NCBI RefSeq assembly: GCF_015476235.1
Contig: NZ_CP064338.1
Coordinates: 744,001 to 808,000, forward strand
Reading direction: 5' to 3'
DNA: 64,000 nucleotides
DNA from: Caldimonas thermodepolymerans
GTDB lineage: Bacteria > Pseudomonadota > Gammaproteobacteria > Burkholderiales > Burkholderiaceae_C
The notes beneath the pieces were generated by a model. It was not told the origin of the DNA. It worked only from the letters and a program-made list of their open reading frames with translations, and made no database searches. Both the position numbers and the translations under genes were made by a program. The first letter of the stretch is position 1; each line of letters opens with the position of its first letter. This document shows, piece by piece, positions 36,049 through 45,970 of this stretch.

Positions 36049-36657
36049 TTACGGTCTGGCGGGGTACCACGCGCGCCACAGGGTGGCCACGTCCTCGCGC
36101 AGCTGTTCCAGCGTGACGCCGTCGTTGCACAGCACTGCGTCGGCCGCGGCCAGGCGCTGCGCGCGTGTGGCCTGCTGCGCGATGATGCGCTCGACTTCTT
36201 CCGGCTGCAGCCCGGAGCGGCGCGTGACGCGCTCGACCTGCGTCTCGGGACGACAGTCGACCACCAGGATGCGGTCGACCAGCGTGCGCCAGCGGCCGGA
36301 TTCGACCAGCAGGGGCACGTCGAACACCACCGGCTGGCCCGGTTGCGCGAGCGCGGCGCGGCGCACCGTCTCGGCGCCGATCAGCGGGTGCAGCAGCTGC
36401 TCGAGGCGCCGCCGCGCGGCCGGGTCGCGGAACACCAGGTCGCGCATGCGGGCCCGGTCCAGCGCGCCGTCGGCGTCGATGTACGCCGGGCCGAACTGTT
36501 CCGCGATGGCGGGGATCGCGGCGCCGCCTGCGGCGGTCAGCTCGCGGGAGATCGCGTCGGTGTCGACCACCCAGGCCCCCAGCTCGGCGAGCATCTGGCA
36601 CACCGTGCTCTTGCCGCTGCCGATGCCGCCGGTCAGTCCGATGCGCAGGCCGTTCAT
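36049..36657 (-). CDS. coaE: Dephospho-CoA kinase CoaE
   Basis: A 202-residue P-loop kinase that completes coenzyme A synthesis by phosphorylating the ribose 3'-hydroxyl of dephospho-CoA. Walker A is GGIGSGKST (residues 10-18), followed by the DTDAISREL block (about 31-40) for CoA recognition and FDVPLLVES near 110. Length is normal. It follows pilD by 19 bp on the same strand, and zapD comes 102 bp later: the pilBCD-coaE-zapD-yacG series common in beta- and gamma-proteobacteria. Confidence 0.96.
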   Translation of the reverse strand: MNGLRIGLTGGIGSGKSTVCQMLAELGAWVVDTDAISRELTAAGGAAIPAIAEQFGPAYIDADGALDRARMRDLVFRDPAARRRLEQLLHPLIGAETVRRAALAQPGQPVVFDVPLLVESGRWRTLVDRILVVDCRPETQVERVTRRSGLQPEEVERIIAQQATRAQRLAAADAVLCNDGVTLEQLREDVATLWRAWYPARP

Positions 36658-36676
36658 CGCGGGCCCCGGTGGTGCG

Positions 36677-37534
36677 TCAGTACCAGCCCAGCCAGGCGAG
36701 CACGGCGTCCGGGCCGATCAGGAACACCGCGATGCCGGCGCCGGCGAGGAACGGGCCGAAGGGCACGTAGCGCCCCTCGCGCAGGGCGCCGCTGGCCTTC
36801 ATCACGACGCCGACCACGGTGCCGATCACCGAGGCGCCGACCAGGATGGGCAGCAGCATGGCCGGGCCGAGCCAGGCGCCCAGCGCGGCGAGCAGCTTGA
36901 AGTCGCCGTAACCCATGCCTTCCTTGCCGGTGGTCAGCTTGAACAGCCAGTACACGCCCCAGAGGCTGAGGTAGCCCCCCACCGCGCCCCACAGGGCCGA
37001 CGACAGCGGGATGGTCCAGCCCAGGCCGGCGACGACCAGGCCGGCCCACAGCAGCGGCAGCGTCAGGTCGTCGGGCAGCAGGGTGGTGTCCCAGTCGATG
37101 AAGGTCAGCGCCACCAGCACCGCGATCGCGGCGCACCACAGCAGCGCGACGGGTTGCGGCCCGAGCTTCCAGGCCGTGGCGGCGAACAGCGCGGCCGTCA
37201 GCAGCTCGACCAGCGGGTAGCGGGGCGAGATGCGCGCCTGGCAGCTCGAGCAGCGGCCCTTGAGCATCAGCCAGCCGAGCACCGGGATGTTCTCGTGCCA
37301 GCGGATCTGGTGCCCGCAGTGCGGGCAGCGCGAGCGCGGGCGCGACAGGCTCAGCGGCTCGCCGGCATCTTCGGGCACGGGCTGGCCGAGCATCTCGGCG
37401 CTGTCACGCTTCCACTGCCGCTCGAGCATGAGCGGCAGGCGGTGGATCACGACGTTGAGGAAACTGCCGATGCAGGCGCCCAGCACGCCCAGGACGGCCG
37501 GTGACAGCCACCAGCCCCAAAGTTCGTTGTTCAT
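36677..37534 (-). CDS. pilD: Prepilin leader peptidase / N-methyltransferase PilD
   Basis: A 285-residue inner-membrane aspartic protease that removes the leader of type IV prepilins (and type II secretion pseudopilins) and methylates the new N-terminus. The cytoplasmic zinc loop has two C-x2-C pairs (CPHCG about residue 71, CSSC about residue 96). The catalytic aspartates lie in FIDWDTTLLPDD (about 145-155) and in GMGYGDFKLL (about 208-216). About seven or eight membrane segments are predicted. It is third in pilB-pilC-pilD. Confidence 0.95.
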   Translation of the reverse strand: MNNELWGWWLSPAVLGVLGACIGSFLNVVIHRLPLMLERQWKRDSAEMLGQPVPEDAGEPLSLSRPRSRCPHCGHQIRWHENIPVLGWLMLKGRCSSCQARISPRYPLVELLTAALFAATAWKLGPQPVALLWCAAIAVLVALTFIDWDTTLLPDDLTLPLLWAGLVVAGLGWTIPLSSALWGAVGGYLSLWGVYWLFKLTTGKEGMGYGDFKLLAALGAWLGPAMLLPILVGASVIGTVVGVVMKASGALREGRYVPFGPFLAGAGIAVFLIGPDAVLAWLGWY

Positions 37535-37543
37535 CAGGAACGT

Positions 37544-38764
37544 TCAGACCACCTGGCCGAGCTTGAAGATGGGCAGGTACATCGAGACCACGATGCCACC
37601 GATCAGCGTGCCGAGCACGACGATGATGATCGGCTCCATCAGGCTGGACAGGCCCTTGACCGCCTCGTCGACTTCCTGCTCGTAGAACTCGGCCGCCTTG
37701 TTCAGCATGTGGTCCAGCGAACCCGATTCCTCGCCGATCGAACACATCTGCAGCACCATCACCGGGAACAGGCCGGTGGTGGTCATCGACATGGTCAGGC
37801 TGGAGCCTGTCGCGACGTCCTTCTGGATCTTCTCGGTGGCTTCGGCGAACACCGCGTTGCCCGAAGCCCCGCCGACCGAGTCGAGCGCCTCGACCAGCGG
37901 CACGCCTGCGGCGAACATGGTGGCCAGCGTGCGGGTCCAGCGCGCGACCGCCGACTTGTAGACCAGGTCGCCGAACACCGGCACCTTCAGCAGCAGGCGG
38001 TCCATCGTCTTCTGCATCTTCTCCGAGCGCTTCCACGACTCGAAGAAGAAGTAGGTGCCGCCGATGACGACGCCGAAGATGGCCCACCAGTACTCGACGA
38101 AGAACTCCGACATCGCGATGACCAGCAGCGTCGGGGCGGGCAGGTCCGCGCCGAAGGACGAGAAGATGTCCTTGAACGCGGGAATCACGAAGATCATGAT
38201 CAGCGCGACGACCACGAAGGCCACCACCAGCACCGCCACCGGGTAGATCAGGGCGGACTTGATCTTGGCCTTGATCGCCAGCGTCTTTTCCTGGTAGGTC
38301 GCCAGGCGCTCCAGCAGGGTCTCGAGGATACCGCCGGCCTCACCGGCCTCGACCAGGTTGCAGTACAGCGCGTCGAAGTACAGCGGGTGCTTGCGGAAGG
38401 CGGCCGACAGGCTGGTGCCGGTCTCGACGTCGGCGCGGATCTCGTTGAGCAGCCGCGTCATGCGCGGGTTGGTGCTGCCGCGGGCGACGATGTCGAAGGA
38501 CTGCAGCAGGGGCACGCCGGCGCGCATCATGGTCGCCAGCTGCCGGGTGAAGATGGCGATGTCCTTCTGCTTGATGGCCTTGCCGCCGCTGGTGCGGCGC
38601 TTCTTGACCTTGGTGACCAGCACGCCCTGCCGGCGCAGGCTGGCGCTGACCATCGCTTCCCCGCCGGCGCGCATTTCGCCGCGCACCGGCTTGCCATTGC
38701 GGTCCTTGCCCTCCCACTCGAAGATGTAGTCCTGAATCTTTTTCGCCGCAGCAGCAGTTGCCAT
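37544..38764 (-). CDS. pilC: Type IV pilus inner-membrane platform protein PilC
   Basis: A 406-residue T2SSF-family protein, platform for the pilus motor. Two homologous halves each hold a T2SSF domain (about residues 70-190 and 275-395), with three membrane helices (about 170-195, 220-245, 375-400). The N-terminal cytoplasmic sequence includes FTRQLATMMRAGVPLLQ and the second half has WTRTLATMFAAGVPLVE, the family repeat. It works with the PilB ATPase in pilus extension. It lies 46 bp after pilB and 9 bp before pilD. Confidence 0.96.
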   Translation of the reverse strand: MATAAAAKKIQDYIFEWEGKDRNGKPVRGEMRAGGEAMVSASLRRQGVLVTKVKKRRTSGGKAIKQKDIAIFTRQLATMMRAGVPLLQSFDIVARGSTNPRMTRLLNEIRADVETGTSLSAAFRKHPLYFDALYCNLVEAGEAGGILETLLERLATYQEKTLAIKAKIKSALIYPVAVLVVAFVVVALIMIFVIPAFKDIFSSFGADLPAPTLLVIAMSEFFVEYWWAIFGVVIGGTYFFFESWKRSEKMQKTMDRLLLKVPVFGDLVYKSAVARWTRTLATMFAAGVPLVEALDSVGGASGNAVFAEATEKIQKDVATGSSLTMSMTTTGLFPVMVLQMCSIGEESGSLDHMLNKAAEFYEQEVDEAVKGLSSLMEPIIIVVLGTLIGGIVVSMYLPIFKLGQVV

Positions 38765-38810
38765 AGTGCCTCCGGGGGCTCACCGTCCCCAACCGTCGGT
38801 TTCCTCTTGT

Positions 38811-40529
38811 CTATTCGTTCGTGACGGAAATCACTTCTTCCAGCGTCGTCACGCCCAGCTTGACCTTCAGCAGCCCGGCCTGTCGCAGGTCGCGCACGCC
38901 CTCCCTCTGGGCTTGCGCCGCGATGTCCATCGAACTGCCGTCGGCCAGGATGATGCGCTGGATCTCCTCCGAGATCGGCATGACCTGGTACAGGCCGACC
39001 CGCCCCTTGTAGCCGTTGTTGCAGGCCGAGCAACCGACCGCCCGGTAGGGCTTCCAGCTGCCGTCCAGTTCCTCTTCCTTGAAGCCGGCGCGCAACAGCG
39101 CTTCGCGAGGATACGTTGCGGGGGCCTTGCAGTTCTCGCACAGGCGCCGCGCGAGCCGTTGCGCCGTGATCAGGATCACGCTGGACGCGATGTTGAAGGG
39201 GGCCACCCCCATGTTGCGCAGACGCGTCAGTGTCGACGGTGCGTCGTTGGTGTGCAGCGTCGACATCACCAGGTGACCGGTCTGGGCGGCCTTGATCGCG
39301 ATGTCGGCGGTTTCCAGGTCCCGGATCTCGCCGACCATGATGATGTCCGGATCCTGGCGCAGGAAGGCCTTCAGCGCGGCCGCGAAGGTCAGGCCCGCCT
39401 TGTCGTTGACGTTGACCTGGTTGATCCCGGGCAGGTTGATTTCCGCCGGGTCTTCCACGGTGGAGATGTTCACGCCCGGCTGGTTCAGCAGGTTCAGGCA
39501 GGTGTACAGCGACACGGTCTTGCCGCTGCCGGTCGGGCCGGTCACGAGGATCATCCCGTAGGGGCGGTGGATCGCCTCCAGCAAGCGTTCCTTCTCTTCC
39601 TTCTCGTAGCCGAGCGCGTCGATGCCCAGCTTGGCACTGGACGGATCCAGGATACGGATCACGATCTTCTCGCCGAACAGCGTGGGCAGCGTGCTGACGC
39701 GGAAGTCGATCGGCCGGTTGCCGAACTTCAGCTTCATCCGGCCGTCCTGCGGCACGCGCTTCTCGGCAATGTCCAGGCGGGAGATGACCTTGATGCGCGA
39801 GGCCAGCTTGTCCTTGATCGCGATCGGCGGCTGGGCGATCTCGCGCAACTCGCCGTCGACGCGGAAGCGCACCCGGTAGTTGTACTCGTAGGGCTCGAAG
39901 TGCAGGTCCGAGGCGCGCATGTTGATCGCATCGATCAGCATCTTCTGCAGGAAGCGCACGACCGGCGCGTCCTCGACGTCGGCAGTGACGTCGGCCGACT
40001 CCTGCTGGGTGTCCTCCTCGGAGACGTCGAACTCGAACTCGCCGCCGACGATGTTCTCCAGCGCCTCGCTCGCGGAGGCATTGGTCGCCTCCAGCATGCG
40101 GGTCAGCTTGTCGTGCTCGACGATCACCCACTCGGGCGTCAGCTGGGTCGCGAACTTGATGCGCTCCAGGGCTTCCTGGTCGGTGGGGTCGGCCCCGCCG
40201 ACGAACAGCCGGCTGCCGCGCTTGCCCAGCACCACCACCTGGTACTGCGCGCTGAGCTTGTTTTCCAGCAGGCCCTTGGGCAGGCGCTGCGGATCCACCG
40301 CCGACAGGTCCATCAGCGGCAGCGAGAGCGCATTCGACAGCGTGTGGGCCAGGTCGCTGGCCGAGACCGCGCCTGCCGCGATCACGGCCGACACGAAACT
40401 GATGCGTTTTTCCTGGGCCTGTTTGGCCAGCTCCTCGGCCGTCTTTGCGTTGAGCTTGCCCGCATTCACGAGCACCCGCGCAACGCCAGACAGGGTCGGA
40501 TTCGGGGCCTCAGCCAGTGTGCTGTCCAT
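38811..40529 (-). CDS. pilB: Type IV pilus assembly ATPase PilB
   Basis: A 572-residue hexameric secretion ATPase that powers pilus extension. N-terminal MshEN-type domain (about residues 20-150), then the core with Walker A GPTGSGKTVSLY (about 330-340), Asp box and Walker B DPDIIMVGEIRDLETA, His box (TGHLVMSTLHTNDA) and the zinc site with two C-x2-C pairs (CENC about 465, CSAC about 505). The MshEN domain can bind c-di-GMP in relatives; the key residues were not checked in detail. First gene of pilBCD. 176 bp separate it from tRNA-Pro, with no recognisable promoter. Confidence 0.96.
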   Translation of the reverse strand: MDSTLAEAPNPTLSGVARVLVNAGKLNAKTAEELAKQAQEKRISFVSAVIAAGAVSASDLAHTLSNALSLPLMDLSAVDPQRLPKGLLENKLSAQYQVVVLGKRGSRLFVGGADPTDQEALERIKFATQLTPEWVIVEHDKLTRMLEATNASASEALENIVGGEFEFDVSEEDTQQESADVTADVEDAPVVRFLQKMLIDAINMRASDLHFEPYEYNYRVRFRVDGELREIAQPPIAIKDKLASRIKVISRLDIAEKRVPQDGRMKLKFGNRPIDFRVSTLPTLFGEKIVIRILDPSSAKLGIDALGYEKEEKERLLEAIHRPYGMILVTGPTGSGKTVSLYTCLNLLNQPGVNISTVEDPAEINLPGINQVNVNDKAGLTFAAALKAFLRQDPDIIMVGEIRDLETADIAIKAAQTGHLVMSTLHTNDAPSTLTRLRNMGVAPFNIASSVILITAQRLARRLCENCKAPATYPREALLRAGFKEEELDGSWKPYRAVGCSACNNGYKGRVGLYQVMPISEEIQRIILADGSSMDIAAQAQREGVRDLRQAGLLKVKLGVTTLEEVISVTNE

Positions 40530-40705
40530 GGATCAGGAAATCTCGGGGCAAGGCGAGCATTACTGCTCAGAAACCGCCTTGTTCAGGCACCAAAAGCCGG
40601 CGAATCATCGCTGATTCACCAAGTACTGTAAACCTGCCGAAAACGGGAAGCGCGTGCAAAAACCGCAGCCGGGCGGCAAATCATGCACGAATGAGGAAGG
40701 AAGTC

Positions 40706-40782
40706 TGGTCGGGGTGAGAGGATTCGAACCTCCGGCCTCTACGTCCCGAACGTAGCGCTCTACCAGGCTAAGCTACACCCCG
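40706..40782 (-). tRNA. tRNA-Pro (CGG anticodon)
   Basis: A 77-nt cloverleaf on the minus strand: acceptor stem CGGGGTG/CACCCCG, D-arm GCTTAGCC..., anticodon stem CTACG/CGTAG with loop TTCGGGA (anticodon CGG, reads CCG), T-arm GGTTCGAATCC and an encoded CCA at 40708-40706. A minus-strand TAGAAT at 40885-40880, inside the 3' end of ispB, could be its promoter. Confidence 0.96.
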
Positions 40783-40847
40783 TGGTTGTCTTCCGGCAGC
40801 CACCAGCCCTGGTGTCCAGGACCGGCTTCCGCCGCGCTCTGACCGGA

Positions 40848-41846
40848 TCAGGAAGATCGGTCGACCGAGCGAACGCATAATTCTAGCAGAGCTTCGCGAA
40901 ATGGCGAAGGGGGAATCAAATCGAGTGCGCTGCGCGCACGCTGCGCCTCGGCGCGGGCCGCTTCGCGCGTGGCCTCCAGCGCGCCGGTTTCCGTGACGAT
41001 GCGGATGATCTCGGGCAGGCGCTCGACCTCCCCGTGCTCGATGGCCTTGCGCACGAGTTCGCGCTGCTCGGGCGTGCCGCGCTCGATCGCGATCAGCAGC
41101 GGCAGCGTCGGCTTGCCTTCGCGCAGGTCGTCGCCGACGTTCTTGCCCAGCGTGGCGGTCGAGCCTTCGTAGTCGAGCGCGTCGTCGATCAGCTGGAACG
41201 CGGTGCCGAGCGAGCGGCCGTAGTCGGCGCAGGCTTCCTCGACGGCCGCCGGCGCGTCGGCGAGCACCGCGCCCAGGCGGGCGCTCGCCTCGAACAGCTT
41301 GGCCGTCTTGTAGCGGATCACCTTCAGGTACGCCGGCACGTCGATGTCCGGGTCGTGCATGTTCATCAGCTGCAGCACCTCGCCCTCGGCGATCACGTTG
41401 GTCGCGTCGGCGAGGATCTGCAGCACGCGCATGCGGTTGACCGACACCATCATCTGGAAGGCGCGCGAGTAGAGGAAGTCGCCGACCAGGACGCTCGGGG
41501 CATTGCCGAACAGCGCGTTGGCGGTCTCGCGGCCGCGCCGCAGCTCGGACTCGTCCACGACGTCGTCGTGCAGCAGCGTCGCGGTGTGGATGAACTCGAC
41601 CACCGCGGCCAGCTCGTGCCGTTCCGGGCCGCGGAAGCCCAGCGCGTTGGCGACCAGCAGCACCAGCATCGGACGGATGCGCTTGCCGCCGGCGGAAACG
41701 ATGTAGTGGCCGATCTGGTTGATCAGTGCCACCTCCGAGGACAGGCGCTTGCGGATCAGGGCATCGACCTCGGCCATGTCGGGGGCGATGATCGCAAGGG
41801 CGCTGTGGGCGTTCTGGGTGGCAGGAGGAGAGGAGGTGGCAGACAC
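40848..41846 (-). CDS. ispB: Polyprenyl (octaprenyl) diphosphate synthase IspB
   Basis: A 332-residue trans-prenyltransferase that builds the ubiquinone side chain from IPP and an allylic primer. The two aspartate-rich motifs are DDVVD (about residues 94-98) and DDALD (about 221-225), with GGKRIRPML near 53-61 and GDDLREGKPTLP after the second motif. The fifth residue before the first motif is Ala (HTATLLHDD), consistent with long-chain products. The start is GTG at 41846; an ATG 23 codons later is less likely because the preceding residues are typical of the family. It is divergent from rplU, also a common arrangement. Confidence 0.93.
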   Translation of the reverse strand: MSATSSPPATQNAHSALAIIAPDMAEVDALIRKRLSSEVALINQIGHYIVSAGGKRIRPMLVLLVANALGFRGPERHELAAVVEFIHTATLLHDDVVDESELRRGRETANALFGNAPSVLVGDFLYSRAFQMMVSVNRMRVLQILADATNVIAEGEVLQLMNMHDPDIDVPAYLKVIRYKTAKLFEASARLGAVLADAPAAVEEACADYGRSLGTAFQLIDDALDYEGSTATLGKNVGDDLREGKPTLPLLIAIERGTPEQRELVRKAIEHGEVERLPEIIRIVTETGALEATREAARAEAQRARSALDLIPPSPFREALLELCVRSVDRSS

Positions 41847-41965
41847 GAGTGGACAAGCAGAGGAATCCCTGAATTATAGGGAGGGGGCCGTCACCCGGCT
41901 GCGGCGCGGCCGGGCCGGTGCGCCGGGCCGCCGGCGGGGTGGCAGGGCGCCTGTGCGATCCGTGC

Positions 41966-41971
41966 TACAAT
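41966..41971 (+). promoter_or_regulatory. -10-like element before rplU
   Basis: TACAAT 96 nt before the rplU ATG, leaving a leader of about 85 nt. No clear -35. The leader contains TTGACTATTGTCTATTCAA, a weak inverted repeat at about 41998-42017. Confidence 0.4.
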
Positions 41972-42061
41972 CTCGGGCTCGGTCCAAAAGGCCGGGATTG
42001 ACTATTGTCTATTCAAGGAAGCCGGCCCGTCGGGGCGGCTGTCATCGAGAGAGAGGCTGAT

Positions 42062-42373
42062 ATGTACGCGGTCATAAAAACCGGCGGCAAACAGTACAAG
42101 GTTGCTGCTGGCGAGAAGATCAAGGTAGAACAGATTGCTGCGGACGTCGGCCAAGAGATCGTGATCGACCAGGTTCTCGCCGTGGGCAACGGCGCCGAGC
42201 TGAAGGTGGGCACGCCCTTGGTTGCCGGTGCAAGCGTCAAGGCCACGGTGGTGGCGCATGGGAAGCACGACAAGGTGCGCATCTTCAAGCTGCGCCGTCG
42301 CAAGCACTACAAGAAGCAGCAGGGCCATCGTCAGGCCTACACCGAGCTGCAGATCAGCGCGGTCAACGCCTGA
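42062..42373 (+). CDS. rplU: 50S ribosomal protein L21
   Basis: A 103-residue L21, normal length. The start [18 protein letters not shown] is diagnostic, and the C-terminal [20 protein letters not shown]-type basic region binds 23S rRNA. The frame is open from 42005, but ATG 42062 follows a GAGAGG site and gives the conserved start. First gene of the rplU-rpmA unit. Confidence 0.98.
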   Translation: MYAVIKTGGKQYKVAAGEKIKVEQIAADVGQEIVIDQVLAVGNGAELKVGTPLVAGASVKATVVAHGKHDKVRIFKLRRRKHYKKQQGHRQAYTELQISAVNA

Positions 42374-42409
42374 TCCCGCCGGCCATAGTTTTTCAGGAGC
42401 TCATCAACC

Positions 42410-42667
42410 ATGGCACAGAAAAAAGGCGGCGGTTCCACCCGGAACGGCCGCGACTCCCAACCGAAGATGCTGGGCGTGAAGGTGTTCGGCGGCCAGGTCG
42501 TCCCGGCCGGTTCGATCATCGTGCGCCAGCGCGGCACCCGTTTCCATGCCGGCACCAACGTCGGCTGTGGGCGTGACCACACGCTGTTCGCCCTGGTGGA
42601 CGGCAAGGTCTCGTTCGAGGTCAAGGGTCCGCTGAACCGCAAGGTCGTGACCGTCACCCCGGTCTGA
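42410..42667 (+). CDS. rpmA: 50S ribosomal protein L27
   Basis: An 85-residue L27. The N-terminal [16 protein letters not shown], which reaches the peptidyl-transferase centre, and the central [15 protein letters not shown] are conserved. There is no cleavable N-terminal extension as in Firmicutes. A CAGGAG site precedes the ATG. It lies 36 bp after rplU and is followed by a terminator hairpin at 42694. Confidence 0.98.
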   Translation: MAQKKGGGSTRNGRDSQPKMLGVKVFGGQVVPAGSIIVRQRGTRFHAGTNVGCGRDHTLFALVDGKVSFEVKGPLNRKVVTVTPV

Positions 42668-42693
42668 CCGCCCGGATGCGCCTTGCGCACGTG

Positions 42694-42716
42694 AAGCCCC
42701 GGCCCGCCGGGGCTTT
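42694..42716 (+). terminator. Intrinsic terminator after rpmA
   Basis: AAGCCCCGG pairs with CCGGGGCTT around CCCG, ending in TTT. It lies 27 bp after rpmA and ahead of the small membrane protein gene, so obgE expression would need readthrough or its own promoter. Confidence 0.7.
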
Positions 42717-42777
42717 GTCGTTTGCGGCAGGTGCTGAAGTACCATGCCCCGTGTCGTCCACCGGCGCGAGGCTGTCC

Positions 42778-44069
<1,292 letters not shown>

Positions 44070-44113
44070 GCCGCCGGGGCCTCCTGTTCCGTTGACGTAT
44101 CGGTTTTGAGTCC

Positions 44114-45232
44114 ATGAGTGACGTGCTCAAGAACGCGCGACGCATCGTCGTGAAGGTCGGCTCCAGCCTCGTGACCAACGAGGGGCGCGGGGTCGACGCG
44201 CAGGCGATCGGGCAGTGGTGCGCGCAACTGGCCGAGCTGTCGCGGCGCGGCCGCGAGGTGGTGATGGTCTCCAGCGGCGCGATCGCCGAAGGCATGCAGC
44301 GCCTGGGCTGGAGCGTGCGCCCGAAGGAGATCCACGAGCTGCAGGCCGCTGCCGCGGTGGGCCAGATGGGCCTGGCGCAGATCTACGAGAGCAAGCTGCG
44401 CGAGCACGGCCTGGGCAGCGCGCAGGTGCTGCTCACGCACGCCGACCTGGCCGACCGCGAGCGCTACCTCAATGCACGCTCGACGCTGCTGACGCTGCTG
44501 CGCCTGAAGGTGGTGCCGGTCATCAACGAGAACGACACCGTGGTCACCGACGAGATCAAGTTCGGCGACAACGACACGCTGGGCGCGCTGGTGGCCAACC
44601 TGGTCGAGGCCGACGCGCTGGTGATCCTGACCGACCAGAAGGGGCTGTACTCGGCCGACCCGCGCAGGGACCCGAACGCGCGCTTCATCCACGAGGCCGA
44701 GGCCGGCAGCCCCGAGCTGGAACAGATGGCCGGCGGCGCCGGCTCCAGCATCGGCAAGGGCGGCATGATCACCAAGGTGCTGGCGGCCAAGCGGGCCGCG
44801 GGCAGTGGCGCGTCCACCGTCATCGCCTGGGGGCGCGAGCCGCAGGTGCTGGTGCGCCTGGTCGACGGCGAGTCGATCGGCACCCTGCTGTACGCCTCCA
44901 CGCCCAAGCTGGCGGCGCGCAAGCAGTGGATGGCCGACCACCTGCAGCTGCGCGGCGCGGTGGTGGTCGACGACGGCGCGGTGGCCAAGCTCCGCGAGGA
45001 GGGCAAGAGCCTGCTGCCGATCGGCATGGTGCAGGTGATCGGCGAGTTCGCGCGCGGCGACGTGATCGCGGTGCAGTCGCTGGCCGGCGAGGAGATCGCG
45101 CGCGGCCTGGCGAACTACTCCAGCAGCGAGGCGCGCCTGATCGCGCGCAAGCCCTCCAGCGAGTTCGAGCGGCTGCTGGGCTTCACCGGCGAGCCGGAGA
45201 TGATCCACCGCGACAACATGGTGCTGACCTGA
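44114..45232 (+). CDS. proB: Glutamate 5-kinase ProB
   Basis: A 372-residue enzyme for the first step of proline synthesis. N-terminal amino-acid kinase domain (about 1-260) with [32 protein letters not shown] and GGMITKV, followed by a C-terminal PUA domain (about 280-365). Length is that of the E. coli-like, proline-inhibited enzyme. No proA is adjacent. It is convergent with rppH; a 7-bp inverted repeat TGAGCCG/CGGCTCA spans its stop codon at 45230-45250. Confidence 0.96.
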   Translation: MSDVLKNARRIVVKVGSSLVTNEGRGVDAQAIGQWCAQLAELSRRGREVVMVSSGAIAEGMQRLGWSVRPKEIHELQAAAAVGQMGLAQIYESKLREHGLGSAQVLLTHADLADRERYLNARSTLLTLLRLKVVPVINENDTVVTDEIKFGDNDTLGALVANLVEADALVILTDQKGLYSADPRRDPNARFIHEAEAGSPELEQMAGGAGSSIGKGGMITKVLAAKRAAGSGASTVIAWGREPQVLVRLVDGESIGTLLYASTPKLAARKQWMADHLQLRGAVVVDDGAVAKLREEGKSLLPIGMVQVIGEFARGDVIAVQSLAGEEIARGLANYSSSEARLIARKPSSEFERLLGFTGEPEMIHRDNMVLT

Positions 45233-45266
45233 GCCGGCCGCGGCGGCTCAGGTGCGGCCGCGCGGC

Positions 45267-45860
45267 TTACTCGGGGTCGGCAGGGTCGTCGTCGGGCTGC
45301 ACCGGTGCGGGGCGGTGGCGCTCCTCGCGGGAGGCCTCACGCTGGTGCGGGCGGGCGCCGCCGCGCAGGTAGCGGTTGTGGTGGTTGACCCGCGGCAGGA
45401 AGCGCGCGAGCTCGGTCAGCGCCATCTGGTAGACGTCGCGCTTGAACTCGATGACCACGTCCAGCGGCACCCAGTAGTCGTTCCAGCGCCAGGCGTCGAA
45501 CTCCGGGTGGTCGGTGGCGCGCAGGTTCATGTCGGAGTCCCGGCCGGTCAGCTGCAGCAGGAACCAGATCTGCTTCTGCCCCTTGTAGTGGCCGCGGGCG
45601 TCGCGCCGGATGTAGTGTTCGGGCACCTCGTAGCGCAACCAGTCCTTGGTTCGGGCGATGATGCGCACATGCTCGGGCTTCAGGCCGATTTCTTCGTGCA
45701 GTTCACGGAACATCGCCTGCTCGGGAGTCTCTCCGTGTTTGATGCCCCCTTGGGGGAACTGCCAGGAGTGCGTGCGGATGCGCTTGCCCCAGAAAACCTG
45801 ATTCTTCTGGTTGAGCAGGATGATGCCGACGTTGGGCCGGAAGCCTTCCCTGTCGAGCAT
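45267..45860 (-). CDS. rppH: RNA pyrophosphohydrolase RppH
   Basis: A 197-residue NUDIX enzyme that removes the 5' pyrophosphate of transcripts and so triggers RNase E decay. The start [16 protein letters not shown] and the NUDIX box [20 protein letters not shown], then IGL (about residues 38-60), are diagnostic. A basic, disordered C-terminal tail (after about 160, [17 protein letters not shown]) extends it beyond E. coli RppH and may bind RNA or partners (inference). It is divergent from proS, 110 bp apart, with a large nested inverted repeat between. Confidence 0.94.
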   Translation of the reverse strand: MLDREGFRPNVGIILLNQKNQVFWGKRIRTHSWQFPQGGIKHGETPEQAMFRELHEEIGLKPEHVRIIARTKDWLRYEVPEHYIRRDARGHYKGQKQIWFLLQLTGRDSDMNLRATDHPEFDAWRWNDYWVPLDVVIEFKRDVYQMALTELARFLPRVNHHNRYLRGGARPHQREASREERHRPAPVQPDDDPADPE

Positions 45861-45882
45861 AATCGAACCTCGAATTCGTCAA

Positions 45883-45918
45883 TTGAAACCATTATTGCAC
45901 CGACCGGTGCGGTTTCAA
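45883..45918. repeat. Nested inverted repeat between rppH and proS
   Basis: Outer arms TTGAAACC (45883-45890) and GGTTTCAA (45911-45918) are a perfect 8-bp match; inside, GCACCG-AC-CGGTGC (45897-45910) is a second perfect 6-bp palindrome. It lies in the 110-bp divergent gap. Symmetry suits a dimeric or tetrameric regulator on DNA, or a structured leader; which is not decidable here. Confidence 0.5.
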
Positions 45919-45970
45919 CCCCTCGAAAGCCCACACCTTTCCCGGCTCGAGGCCGGGCGTGGCCGTTGAC

